Shown one piece after another: positions 8,193 through 40,565 of a stretch of DNA of 64,000 nt. The notes under the pieces were generated by a model that was not told the DNA's origin, did not search any database, and was given only the letters and a program-made list of their open reading frames with translations. This DNA comes from Nocardia arizonensis (lineage in GTDB: Bacteria > Actinomycetota > Actinomycetes > Mycobacteriales > Mycobacteriaceae), in the NCBI RefSeq assembly GCF_001310275.1, contig NZ_LGYZ01000050.1, forward strand, positions 62,001-126,000. Reading direction: 5' to 3'. The position numbers and the translations under genes were made by a program. Every line of letters starts with the position of its first letter. Position 1 is the stretch's first letter.

Positions 8193-8942
8193 GTGTCTCG
8201 TTTCATCGGAAAGTCCGTCATCGTCACCGGCGCGGCCCAAGGCATCGGCGCGGCCTACGCACGAGCCCTGGCCGCCGAAGGCGCGAAGGTCGTCGTGGCC
8301 GACCTCAACACCGAACGCGGCAAAACCACCGCCGACACCATCACCGCCGACGGCGGCACCGCCATCTTCGCACCCGTCGACGTCGCCGACCCCGAATCCG
8401 CCACCACCCTCGCCGAACTCACCGTCACCGAATTCGGCGGCATCGACCACCTGGTCAACAACGCCGCCATCTACGGCAACATGAAACTCGACCTACTCCT
8501 CACCGTGCCATGGGACTACTACAAGAAATTCATGAGCGTCAACATGGACGGCGCCCTCAACATGACCCGCGCGGTATGGCCACACATGCGCACCAAAGGC
8601 GGATCCATCCTCAACCAATCCTCCACCGCCGCATGGACCTACTCGAGCTTCTACGGACTCGCCAAAGTCGGCCTCAACGGCCTCACCCAACAACTGGCCA
8701 CCGAACTCGGCGGCAACAACATCCGCGTCAACGCCATCGCACCCGGCCCCATCGACACCGACGCCACCAAAACCGTCACCCCCGACACCATCGTCGCCGA
8801 CATGGTGCAACGACTGCCCCTCAAACGCATGGGCACCCCCCAAGACCTCGTCGGCGCCTGCCTCTACCTACTCTCCGACGACGCCTCCTGGGTCACCGGC
8901 CAGATCTTCAACATCGACGGCGGACAGGTATTCCGGTCATGA
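8193..8942 (+). CDS. Short-chain dehydrogenase/reductase (Rv0769-like)
   Basis: 249-residue classical SDR with VTGAAQGIG at residues 10-18, NNAA, a catalytic Ser in NQSSTA and Tyr/Lys in FYGLAK, ending in the common VTGQIFNIDGG segment. It starts at GTG 8193 with AGGAG 7 nt upstream. It overlaps the next gene by 4 bp (ATGA). The order aldehyde dehydrogenase-SDR-beta-hydroxyacid dehydrogenase is that of Rv0768-Rv0770. It probably oxidises a secondary alcohol in the same pathway. Codon use is strikingly C-ending (ACC, CAC, CTC), more so than in its neighbours. Confidence 0.93.
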   Translation: MSRFIGKSVIVTGAAQGIGAAYARALAAEGAKVVVADLNTERGKTTADTITADGGTAIFAPVDVADPESATTLAELTVTEFGGIDHLVNNAAIYGNMKLDLLLTVPWDYYKKFMSVNMDGALNMTRAVWPHMRTKGGSILNQSSTAAWTYSSFYGLAKVGLNGLTQQLATELGGNNIRVNAIAPGPIDTDATKTVTPDTIVADMVQRLPLKRMGTPQDLVGACLYLLSDDASWVTGQIFNIDGGQVFRS

Positions 8943-9817
8943 GCGATCGCGTGGGATTCATCGGCCTCGGCAACATGGGCGCGCCGATGGCGAGGAAGCT
9001 GCTCGACCGATCGGGCGGGCTCACCGTCTGCGATATGCGTCCCGAGGCCGTGTCCAGCTACATCGACAAGGGCGCCGCGGCGGCGAGTTCCCCCGCCGAG
9101 GTGGCCGAAGGCTGCGGGATCGTATGCGTCGCGGTGGTCGACGACGCGCAGGTGCGCGCCGTGGTCGACGGACCCGACGGCATTCTGCGCACCGCGAAGG
9201 CCGGGACCGTGATCGCGGTGCACTCCACTATTTCCGACACCACCGCCGAGGAATTGGCGCGATTGTGCGCCGAACATTCGGTGGAGTTCGTCGACGCGCC
9301 GGTCAGCGGCGGGGCGCAGGCCGCCAAGACCGGAAAACTGGCCGTCATGGTCGGCGGCACCGAGTCCGCCTTCGCGCGCATCGAGGAACCCTTCGGCGCG
9401 TTCGCCGATCTGATCGTGCACGCCGGACCCGTCGGCTCGGGCACTCGGATGAAGCTGGCGCGCAATCTGTTGCATTTCGTCGCCTTCACCGCGGCCACCG
9501 AGTCACAGCGCCTGGCCGAGGCCGCCGGCCTCGACATCACCGCGCTCGGCAAGGTGGTGCGCCATTCCGACGCCATCACCGGCGGCGCGGGCGCGATCAT
9601 GTTGCGCGAGACCGCCGCCCCGATCCCCGAGGGCGATTTCTGGCTGCCCGTTCTCAGCCACGTCCGCGATCTCGGCGAGAAGGATCTGTCGCTGGCCCTC
9701 GGACTCGGCGAACGTCTCGGCGTCGCACTGCCATTGGCCGATCTGGCCCTCGGCGGCCTCGGCGCGGGACTCGGCGTGGGCGCGGGGCCCGTCGCCGACA
9801 AGCACACCGCCGGTTAG
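8939..9817 (+). CDS. Beta-hydroxyacid dehydrogenase (3-hydroxyisobutyrate dehydrogenase family, Rv0770-like)
   Basis: 292 residues. N-terminal Rossmann fold with VGFIGLGNMGAPMA, the substrate loop VDAPVSGGAQAA, and the catalytic Lys in GTRMKLARNLL. This family oxidises beta-hydroxyacids or reduces the matching semialdehydes. ATG 8939 overlaps the SDR stop by 4 bp, so the two are translationally coupled; a much longer upstream reading frame is not needed. The substrate is unknown, but the gene's position mirrors Rv0770 in the M. tuberculosis CYP123/AldA locus. Confidence 0.9.
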   Translation: MSDRVGFIGLGNMGAPMARKLLDRSGGLTVCDMRPEAVSSYIDKGAAAASSPAEVAEGCGIVCVAVVDDAQVRAVVDGPDGILRTAKAGTVIAVHSTISDTTAEELARLCAEHSVEFVDAPVSGGAQAAKTGKLAVMVGGTESAFARIEEPFGAFADLIVHAGPVGSGTRMKLARNLLHFVAFTAATESQRLAEAAGLDITALGKVVRHSDAITGGAGAIMLRETAAPIPEGDFWLPVLSHVRDLGEKDLSLALGLGERLGVALPLADLALGGLGAGLGVGAGPVADKHTAG

Positions 9818-9860
9818 CCCGCTCCATCCCGTACAACCCCAGAAAGTCAGGATTGCCACG

Positions 9861-11327
9861 ATGACCGACACCTCCCTCCGTCCGCTGCCCGCCGCCGAGG
9901 TCACCGATTGGACCCACAGCGCCGATGTCGTGATCGCCGGCTACGGCATCGCGGGGGTGTGCGCGGCCGTCGAAGCGGCGCGCGCGGGCGCCGACGTGCT
10001 GATCCTGGAACGCACCGGCGGCTGGGGCGGCGCGGCGGCCATGGCGGGCGGATTCATCTATCTCGGCGGAGGCACGCCGCTGCAACGGGCGCTCGGCTTC
10101 GAGGACACCCCGGAGAACATGGAGAAGTTCCTGCTGGCCGCGATCGGGGCGGGCGCGGACACCGAGAAGATCGCCGACTACTGTCGCGGCAGCGTCGACC
10201 ACTACAACTGGCTGGTCGCCAATGGCGTGCCCTTCCGCGAGGCGTTCTGGGGCGAGCCGGGCTGGGAGCCCCCGCACGACGAGGGCCTGATGTACTCCGG
10301 CGGCGAGAACGCCGCGCCGTTCAACACCATCGCGACCCCCGCGCCGCGTGGACACGTGCCGCAGATGGCCGACAAACGAATCGGACAGCGCAGCGGCGGC
10401 TACATGCTGATGAAGCCGCTGGCCGAAACCGCCGAATCGCTGGGTGTGCGAGCCGAATACGACACCCGCCTGCGCCGTCTGGTCGTCGACGAGTCCGGCC
10501 GGGTGGTGGGTGTGCGGGCCACCCGGTTCGGCGAGGAGATCACCGTGCGGGCGCACCGCGGCGTGGTGCTGGCCACCGGCAGCTTCGCCTATCAGGACAA
10601 GATGATCGAGGGTTACGCCCCGCGGTTGATCGGGCGCCCGGCCGCGGCCATCGAGGAACACGACGGCATCGGCATCCGCCTGGCCCAGGCGCTCGGCGCG
10701 GATCTGGCCCACATGGACGCCACCGAGGTCGCCTTCTTCGTCGACCCGCAACTGGTCGCGCGCGGCATCCTGGTCAACGGCCGCGGCCAGCGCTACGCGC
10801 CCGAGGACACCTACGGGGGACGACTCGGTCAGCTCACCCTCATGCAGCAGGACAATCAGGCGTATCTGATCATGGACGAGACCTCCTACGAGGAGGGGAT
10901 GGCCACCGAATCCGCCACCCCGTTCTTCCGACAGCCGCCCAAGTGGGCCGCGGAGACCGTGGCGGAGCTGGAATCCGATATGGGCCTGCCGACCGGTGCA
11001 CTGCGATCCACCGTGGAGACCTACAATCTGCACGCCGCCGAGGGCTCGGATCCGTTGCTGGGCAAGAAGTCCCAGTGGGTGCGGCCGCTGAGCGGACCGC
11101 TGGCCGCCTTCGATCTGCGCGGGCTCACCGCCGGATTCACCCTGGGTGGGCTGCGCACCGATCCGGAAGGCCGGGTGCTGCACGTGGCGGGCGATCCGAT
11201 CGACGGACTGTTCGCGGCCGGGCGCTGCACCTCGGGAATCGCCACCGGCGGCTATGTCAGCGGCGCGTCACTCGGCGACGGCAGCTTCTACGGAAGGCGT
11301 GCGGGCCGCGCCGCGGCCCGGGGCTGA
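9861..11327 (+). CDS. FAD-dependent dehydrogenase, ketosteroid dehydrogenase/fumarate reductase type
   Basis: 488-residue flavoprotein. The N-terminal ADVVIAGYGIAGVCAAVEAARAG holds the FAD dinucleotide motif followed by the acidic residue in LILERT; GVVLATGSF and the C-terminal AAGRCTSGIATGGYVSGASLGDG close the FAD site. The architecture matches the fumarate reductase/3-ketosteroid delta1-dehydrogenase superfamily. A ring or side-chain desaturation is likely, but a true KstD assignment is not justified from motifs alone. It lies 43 bp after the beta-hydroxyacid dehydrogenase and just before tetR, as the last catabolic gene of the plus-strand operon. Confidence 0.88.
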   Translation: MTDTSLRPLPAAEVTDWTHSADVVIAGYGIAGVCAAVEAARAGADVLILERTGGWGGAAAMAGGFIYLGGGTPLQRALGFEDTPENMEKFLLAAIGAGADTEKIADYCRGSVDHYNWLVANGVPFREAFWGEPGWEPPHDEGLMYSGGENAAPFNTIATPAPRGHVPQMADKRIGQRSGGYMLMKPLAETAESLGVRAEYDTRLRRLVVDESGRVVGVRATRFGEEITVRAHRGVVLATGSFAYQDKMIEGYAPRLIGRPAAAIEEHDGIGIRLAQALGADLAHMDATEVAFFVDPQLVARGILVNGRGQRYAPEDTYGGRLGQLTLMQQDNQAYLIMDETSYEEGMATESATPFFRQPPKWAAETVAELESDMGLPTGALRSTVETYNLHAAEGSDPLLGKKSQWVRPLSGPLAAFDLRGLTAGFTLGGLRTDPEGRVLHVAGDPIDGLFAAGRCTSGIATGGYVSGASLGDGSFYGRRAGRAAARG

Positions 11328-11332
11328 CCGCG

Positions 11333-11352
11333 TAGGATCCAGACACATGTCC
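11333..11352 (+). promoter_or_regulatory. tetR leaderless-type promoter with operator-like site 3
   Basis: TAGGAT (11333-11338) lies 8 nt before the ATG at 11347, as expected for a leaderless actinobacterial transcript; no good -35 or ribosome site is seen. TCCAGACACATGTCC (11338-11352) spans the start codon and is the exact reverse complement of site 1. TetR would therefore repress its own gene. Confidence 0.6.
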
Positions 11353-11925
11353 GAAGCCGAATCCATCAGTCTCGAGGCCACCCGCCGCCGACTCAGCGGC
11401 AAGCAGGCCGACACCGTCGACAGACTCACCAGATCCGCGGTGGAGGTGCTCGCGCGCGAGGGGTTCGCGGGAATGACGATTCGGTTGGTCGCGGCCGCCG
11501 CGGGAGTGGGTACCGCGACGGCCTACACCTACTTCTCGTCCAAGGAACACCTTGTGGCCGAGATCTTCTGGCGGCGGCTCATGGCCGCCCCCTCCCCCGC
11601 CAGCGACGATGCGGACCCGGTCGTGCGGGTCGTGGCCGAACTGCGCGCGATCGCCCTGCTGGTCGCCGACGAACAGGAATTGTCCGGCGCGGTGACCTCC
11701 GCGCTGCTCGGCCGCGACGCCGACGTCGAACATCTGCGCCTGCGCATCGGCGCCGAGATCCGCAAACGCATCATCGGGGCACTGGGTCCCGACGCCGACG
11801 TCGACATCGTCGAATCGCTGGAACTGCTCTACGCCGGCGCGCTGGTGCGCGCGGGTATGGGCTATGGATCGTATTCCGAGATCGCCGACCGGATCGAGAA
11901 GTCGGCGCTGCTGATCCTGCGCTGA
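11347..11925 (+). CDS. TetR-family transcriptional regulator, probable repressor of the flanking operons
   Basis: 192-residue one-component regulator. The N-terminal helix-turn-helix runs through [33 protein letters not shown] (two adjoining segments), followed by a ligand-binding C-terminal half. The start was placed at ATG 11347 because a TAGGAT box sits 8 nt upstream; an open frame extends further 5' through the end of the FAD gene and is rejected. An operator-like sequence over its own start recurs at both divergent promoters at 6.5 kb. The ligand is probably a substrate or intermediate of the oxidative pathway. Confidence 0.93.
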   Translation: MSEAESISLEATRRRLSGKQADTVDRLTRSAVEVLAREGFAGMTIRLVAAAAGVGTATAYTYFSSKEHLVAEIFWRRLMAAPSPASDDADPVVRVVAELRAIALLVADEQELSGAVTSALLGRDADVEHLRLRIGAEIRKRIIGALGPDADVDIVESLELLYAGALVRAGMGYGSYSEIADRIEKSALLILR

Positions 11926-11994
11926 CGCCCGCGCGGTCAGGCGAAGCGGACAGCCGCGCGCTGGAGATCGCCGTACTGCCGGGGGCGTGACGGG

Positions 11995-12471
11995 TCAGAG
12001 CGCGGGCACCCGGGCGAAGCCCAGCGGCGGGGTGGGATCGGAGCCGGTCCGCGGTACCGGTCCGAAATCGGGTAGGACCGCGAGCACGTCGACATTGCGG
12101 GCGGCGTAGCAGCGCACGCTCGGCAGCGCCCGCGCCACCTCGGCACGTTCCACGGGTTCGGCGTCGACGAACGCGATGGAGTCCAGGGGCAGGCCGAGGG
12201 TGCGGGCGATGCGCAGGATCGAGGCCGATTTGCGGCCCCAGCCGATCTCGACGGCCGAGAACATCTCGTAGACGCCGTGCCGGTAGAGCCGGTCCATCGT
12301 CTTGTCGCGGTCGCTGCGGCTGGCGACCGCGTGCCAGATGCCGCGCTCACTCAACGTGCGCAACGCGCGTAAGGCATCCGGTCTGGGGGCGGTACTGGTC
12401 GCGTCGCAGACGACGCCATCCCAAAGGGTGTTGTCCAGTTCCCAGACAAGACATCTCAGAGCCGGTCGCAT
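11995..12471 (-). CDS. HAD-IIIC (FkbH-like) family protein with altered catalytic motif
   Basis: 158-residue HAD-superfamily protein, recognisable from CLVWELDNTLWDGVV, the motif II serine in HAVASRSD, a motif III Lys in GRKSAS and motif IV FVDAEPVERAEV. In functional relatives motif I reads DLDNT and motif IV has two adjacent Asp; here the nucleophile position is Glu (codon GAA) and the acidic pair is D-A-E, so phosphotransfer activity is doubtful. FkbH-like proteins load glyceryl units for polyketide synthases, but nothing here links it to such chemistry. It is convergent with tetR. A structural or regulatory role is possible. Confidence 0.75.
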   Translation of the reverse strand: MRPALRCLVWELDNTLWDGVVCDATSTAPRPDALRALRTLSERGIWHAVASRSDRDKTMDRLYRHGVYEMFSAVEIGWGRKSASILRIARTLGLPLDSIAFVDAEPVERAEVARALPSVRCYAARNVDVLAVLPDFGPVPRTGSDPTPPLGFARVPAL

Positions 12472-12958
12472 CGCCTGCCCCTATCGTTTCGCCATCGCTA
12501 CCTCTCCGGCCGCGCCGCGCACGCCGGAGACGGACACTTCTCGCCAACCTTCCGGGACGCGGCACGGGCCGGGCAAGCCCCTGGTTTCCGGGGCCGTTCC
12601 GGCCGCAGCGATACTACCGGTACCGAAGAGTTACCCTCGCGTCGAATTCGCTAACCGCCTCCGACCAGCCATTTCTCGGAGTGTCGAGCGCGGACGCGAC
12701 GCGACGCCGCGCGGCGCGGGCGCGCGACCAGCCGCGGAAGCCGGTGCCCCGCAAACGATCCCGCAACATTCGACCGAACGGTCGGATATGAGCGTACGCG
12801 GCGATTCGACTCCGCGCGCCGGTCCTGTGCTCGATCACAAGGGGGTGCCCCGGCCGCCGACCGATCTCACAGAAACGAGTGAATCGTGCCACGACCAACG
12901 AGAGCTGGTTAGTGTAAATGCGCCGCACAGTAATCTCTGGGGGCGGAAGGAGTCGCCA

Positions 12959-14176
12959 ATGACCGTCGACAATTCGGCCAGACCCGGCCTCACCCTATCG
13001 GGCAGGCCGATGTCGTCGCAGTTGCAGGACATTCGGGCGCTCTCGCGTCAGATGGTCGGCCACTTCGTGGAGAACGTGGCCCCCTGCGGATCCCTACCCG
13101 GCGACGCCATCACCGGCGATGTGACGACGATCACGCGAATCTGTCTGGAATTCGCGGTGACCATGCTGGACGGCCGCGACATCCCGGCCAAGCTCCAGCG
13201 CCTCCAGGAAGCGGCGGCCGGCTGGGCCCGCGAGGGCGTGCCCATCGACACCATCCACCATTCCATCCACGAGGGATTCAAGATCGGACTCGACCTGGTC
13301 GTGTCCGGCGCCTCGATCAAGGACTACAGCAACCTCGTCGACGGCGCCAAGGCCGTGGTCGAGATGCTCGACCAGATCACCTCGACCATCTCGGTCGCCT
13401 ATGTGCGTGAGTTGCGCGCGGTGGTCAGCGAACACCACACCGCGGTGCATACCCTCACCTCGGCCCTGCTCGGCGGGCACAGCACCTCGACGATGGCGCG
13501 CGAATGCGGTATCGCCATCGCCGACTCCTACGCGGTTGTGGCGCTGGCGATTCCCGCGCACCGCGAGGAACACAATCCCGCGGTCGACAGTCAGGTGGTC
13601 GCTCGGCGCAAACTGCGCCGAGTGCAGGCCGAACTCGCCACCCGCTGCGGCAACAAGGTGCTGTCGCTGCTCAGCGTGGACGGGGGGACGCTGCTCATTC
13701 CCTCGACCCTGTTCGACCACGACGGATTCGACGCGCTGGTCACCCAGCTCTCCCAGGCCGCGCAGGTCGGCATCACCGCGGCGATGATGGACGCGACGCC
13801 GCAGCAGATCCCCGACGCAGCCGACCAGGCGCACGAACTACTCGACATGGTCCAGCGCCTGCAAGCGGTGCCGGGGCTGTACCGGTTCGACGAACTGGCA
13901 CTGGAGTACCAGCTCACCCGCCCCGGGCCCGGCCGCGAATACCTCGGATCGCTGCTCGCCCCGCTGGACCAGCATCCCGAACTGCTGGAGACGCTGCGAC
14001 GCCACATCGGCAACAATCTCAACCGCCAGCGCACCGCCCGGGTGCTGCACGTGCACACCAATACCGTCGACTACCGACTCAAGCGCATCGGTCAGCTCAC
14101 CGGATTCGACCCGACCCAGCCCTCAGGACTGTGGTATCTGCGCTCGGCCCTGGTCGCCCGCACCTATCGCGCATAG
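12959..14176 (+). CDS. PucR-family transcriptional regulator (full length)
   Basis: 405-residue regulator. The N-terminal half (QMVGHFVENVAP through WAREGVPIDTIHHSIHEGFKIG) resembles the RsbR-like/PucR N-terminal domain of actinobacteria, the centre is GGDEF-like, and the C-terminus carries the PucR helix-turn-helix (RHIGNNLNRQRTARVLHVHTNTVDYRLKRIG). ATG 12959 follows GGAAGGAG by about 6 nt; longer upstream frames have no ribosome site. It is convergent with the NRPS gene, 21 bp apart. The adjacent position makes it a candidate regulator of the NRPS. A paralogue lacking the DNA-binding domain is at 42716-43603. Confidence 0.92.
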   Translation: MTVDNSARPGLTLSGRPMSSQLQDIRALSRQMVGHFVENVAPCGSLPGDAITGDVTTITRICLEFAVTMLDGRDIPAKLQRLQEAAAGWAREGVPIDTIHHSIHEGFKIGLDLVVSGASIKDYSNLVDGAKAVVEMLDQITSTISVAYVRELRAVVSEHHTAVHTLTSALLGGHSTSTMARECGIAIADSYAVVALAIPAHREEHNPAVDSQVVARRKLRRVQAELATRCGNKVLSLLSVDGGTLLIPSTLFDHDGFDALVTQLSQAAQVGITAAMMDATPQQIPDAADQAHELLDMVQRLQAVPGLYRFDELALEYQLTRPGPGREYLGSLLAPLDQHPELLETLRRHIGNNLNRQRTARVLHVHTNTVDYRLKRIGQLTGFDPTQPSGLWYLRSALVARTYRA

Positions 14177-14197
14177 GCGCGGGCGACCACGGCGAAC

Positions 14198-38638
<24,441 letters not shown>

Positions 38639-38700
38639 TCGTGTGACCCCTAACTCCAACTCGAAAGCACGGACGCATGACAAGGGCCACGTTCCGTATC

Positions 38701-38728
38701 CGAATTACCCCGATTACCCGAATTACCT
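38701..38728. repeat. Triple direct repeat upstream of the NRPS gene
   Basis: CGAATTACC, CGATTACC and CGAATTACC follow each other at 38701, 38711 and 38719, 60-90 bp upstream of the NRPS start. Spacing is 8-10 bp, close to one helical turn, as expected for cooperative regulator binding. Confidence 0.6.
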
Positions 38729-38946
38729 GTGAGAAGAGCGGCGCCACCCCGACTGATGAACGCGCCCGCCCTCTATCGCGTGCGACTGCGCCACCGTGCC
38801 CGACATCGAACAGACACCGGCGCGGCCAACTTCCAGCGAGAACCCACCTCCATAACCACGTCTTCCACCATCTCTATGAGAAACGAGGACTAGTTCGTGC
38901 GTTTGAAGCGATGAAGCTCATGCGCGCCCAGCTAGCTGGCAGCATT

Positions 38947-38958
38947 CACTGATCAGTG
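38947..38958. repeat. 12-bp perfect palindrome CACTGATCAGTG
   Basis: Self-complementary 12-mer about 310 bp upstream of the NRPS start, in a gene-free AT-richer stretch. Possible operator; a chance occurrence cannot be excluded. Confidence 0.45.
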
Positions 38959-39912
38959 TAGACCGAACGACCATACTCGGAGCCATGTCGAATGCCGGGC
39001 ACAATGTTCACCGTTTCGACGCGGGAGAACGTTACCCCGTTGCCGCCAACAGGTCTCGGTCGGGTCTCTATCCTCGCGCCATACCATCTGACTAGTGGGT
39101 TTACCCGCACTCGCCTTCCAGCGTCGCGTGCGAAGGGATGCGTTCCCGACACGCCGACGCCGCAGATCTCCGCCTGCCGAATTCGATACCGCCCACCGGG
39201 TAGCCTCAGCTCCGACGTCTATTCACCGGCATTTGCCGCACCTATAGGTCCGTCAGCGGCTACCTTTGCGCCAACCACAGCGAACCCGTCCGCCGACGGC
39301 GTCGGACAACGATTCGGCATCGAAGCGCGGACCGTCTCGCCCAGGTCGAACAGTGCCGCCGCGGTGAAACCGTGGCAAATAGTCGGATTTTATTCCGGAA
39401 CGACGTCTGTGAATTCTTCGATTTTCAGACTCGCCGAACATGGGGGAATTCCAGCGCCCGCACCGGCGCGACTCCCCCGGTCACGCACGTGACGGCCAGA
39501 TTCGGACGAATCGAAATGCGAGCGGAATGACCGGCGTCGCACCCTGATCGGATCGGTCCGCGGCATCGGATCGACCACCGTGCGGCGAACCCGGTGGGTG
39601 GCGCCGCCGGCGAGGCCGACGCGACCGGTCTACGCTATCCACGCCCCGTCCGCCGACCGCGGGCGCGCCTTGCTCTCGCGCGGGCCGCGGACTCGCGTCC
39701 ACGCGAGAACGCATTCCAGTGCCGATCACAATCGCGGGCGCGCCGTGCATGTCGCCGTCACAAGGTCGATACGGACGAATACCAAAAGCCGTACTCCGCC
39801 GCGGTGATCTGTCAACAGGTTCCGAAAATCATTGCCGCCGCTGTCGATACCGGACCCACTATGGACCGACGAGCCCACAGGAGCCCACCGACGGCCCATC
39901 GACGGAGTTGCC

Positions 39913-40512
39913 ATGCCATATCAGCCCCGGGGCGCTCGCCCTGTCCGCACCGTCATCCGAGCCGCGCTCGGCGCGGTCACCGTCGCGGCCGCGCTGTTGC
40001 CGATGTCCACCGGCCTCGCGGGCGGCGCCGCCCCGGCGGGTGCGACCCCGGTACAGCATGCCGCACTCGGATTCCGCGGCCCCGGCACGGCGATCGTCGT
40101 CCTCGGCTACGGTCTGCTGCCCGACGGGTCCATGCGACCCGAACTGATCGCCCGGCTGCACGCCGGCTTCGCCCAAGCGCTGCTCGCCCCGGCCTCGCCG
40201 GTCATCGTCACCGGCGGCAATCCGCAAAACGGCGTGACCGAGGCGCGGGCGATGGCGAATTGGCTCATCGGACACGGCATCCCCGCCGAGCGCGTGCACG
40301 TGGAGGGCGACGCGGTCGATACTCTCGGCAATGCCGCCGAATCCGCCCGGGTCATGCGGGAGATCGGAGCGCGCGACGCGGTCGTGGTCACCTCCGCGGA
40401 CCACCTCGACCGCGCGGTCGGCGACTTCATCGACGCCGGGGTCACCGTGATCGGCGCGGTCACACCGGATCAGGTGCCGTTGCTCGCCGTACCGTTCGGC
40501 CCCCTCTCCTGA
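39913..40512 (+). CDS. Secreted YdcF/DUF218-family protein
   Basis: 199 residues. The N-terminus has basic residues and then a hydrophobic stretch ending in alanines and glycines (VRTVIRAALGAVTVAAALL, then GATP), a probable export signal. The mature part carries the DUF218 signature: AIVVLGYGLLPDG at the start, VIVTGG, EARAMANWLIGHGIPAERVHVE, and TLGNAAESARVM. This family includes ElyC and SanA, implicated in envelope polymer integrity. ATG 39913 has GGAG 6 nt upstream; the longer frame from 39832 lacks a ribosome site. It is followed by the MaoC-like gene after 53 bp on the same strand. Confidence 0.85.
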   Translation: MPYQPRGARPVRTVIRAALGAVTVAAALLPMSTGLAGGAAPAGATPVQHAALGFRGPGTAIVVLGYGLLPDGSMRPELIARLHAGFAQALLAPASPVIVTGGNPQNGVTEARAMANWLIGHGIPAERVHVEGDAVDTLGNAAESARVMREIGARDAVVVTSADHLDRAVGDFIDAGVTVIGAVTPDQVPLLAVPFGPLS

Positions 40513-40565
40513 TCGGCGCGACCGGCCCCGCCCGAAATCCGTTCCCCAGCACCGAGAGGCGAACT

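Larger units (their letters stand above)
38639..39912. other. 1.27-kb gene-free region between NRPS and YdcF-like gene
   Basis: No reading frame here has a ribosome site or a recognisable product on either strand. The stretch is visibly lower in GC than its surroundings. It must contain the NRPS promoter (minus) and that of the divergent gene (plus). It holds a triple direct repeat at 38701-38728 and a 12-bp perfect palindrome at 38947-38958. Confidence 0.6.

Noticed and set aside
11995..12471. FkbH-like glyceryl loading enzyme for the NRPS
   Set aside because: Catalytic Asp is replaced, no glyceryl-carrier partner is present and the NRPS has no matching domain.
12302..12958. 5' extension of the PucR gene to 624 residues
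   Set aside because: No ribosome site, arginine-rich sequence and overlap with the HAD gene; the strong GGAAGGAG before 12959 defines the start.
38639..39912. Small protein-coding genes or an MbtH gene in the NRPS upstream gap
   Set aside because: No frame shows an MbtH pattern (NxEGQxSLWP-like) or a ribosome site on either strand.
39594..40565. 5' extension of the MaoC-like gene to 625 residues
   Set aside because: Runs antisense-like through the gene-free stretch and overlaps the YdcF-like gene in another frame; ATG 40566 has a proper ribosome site.
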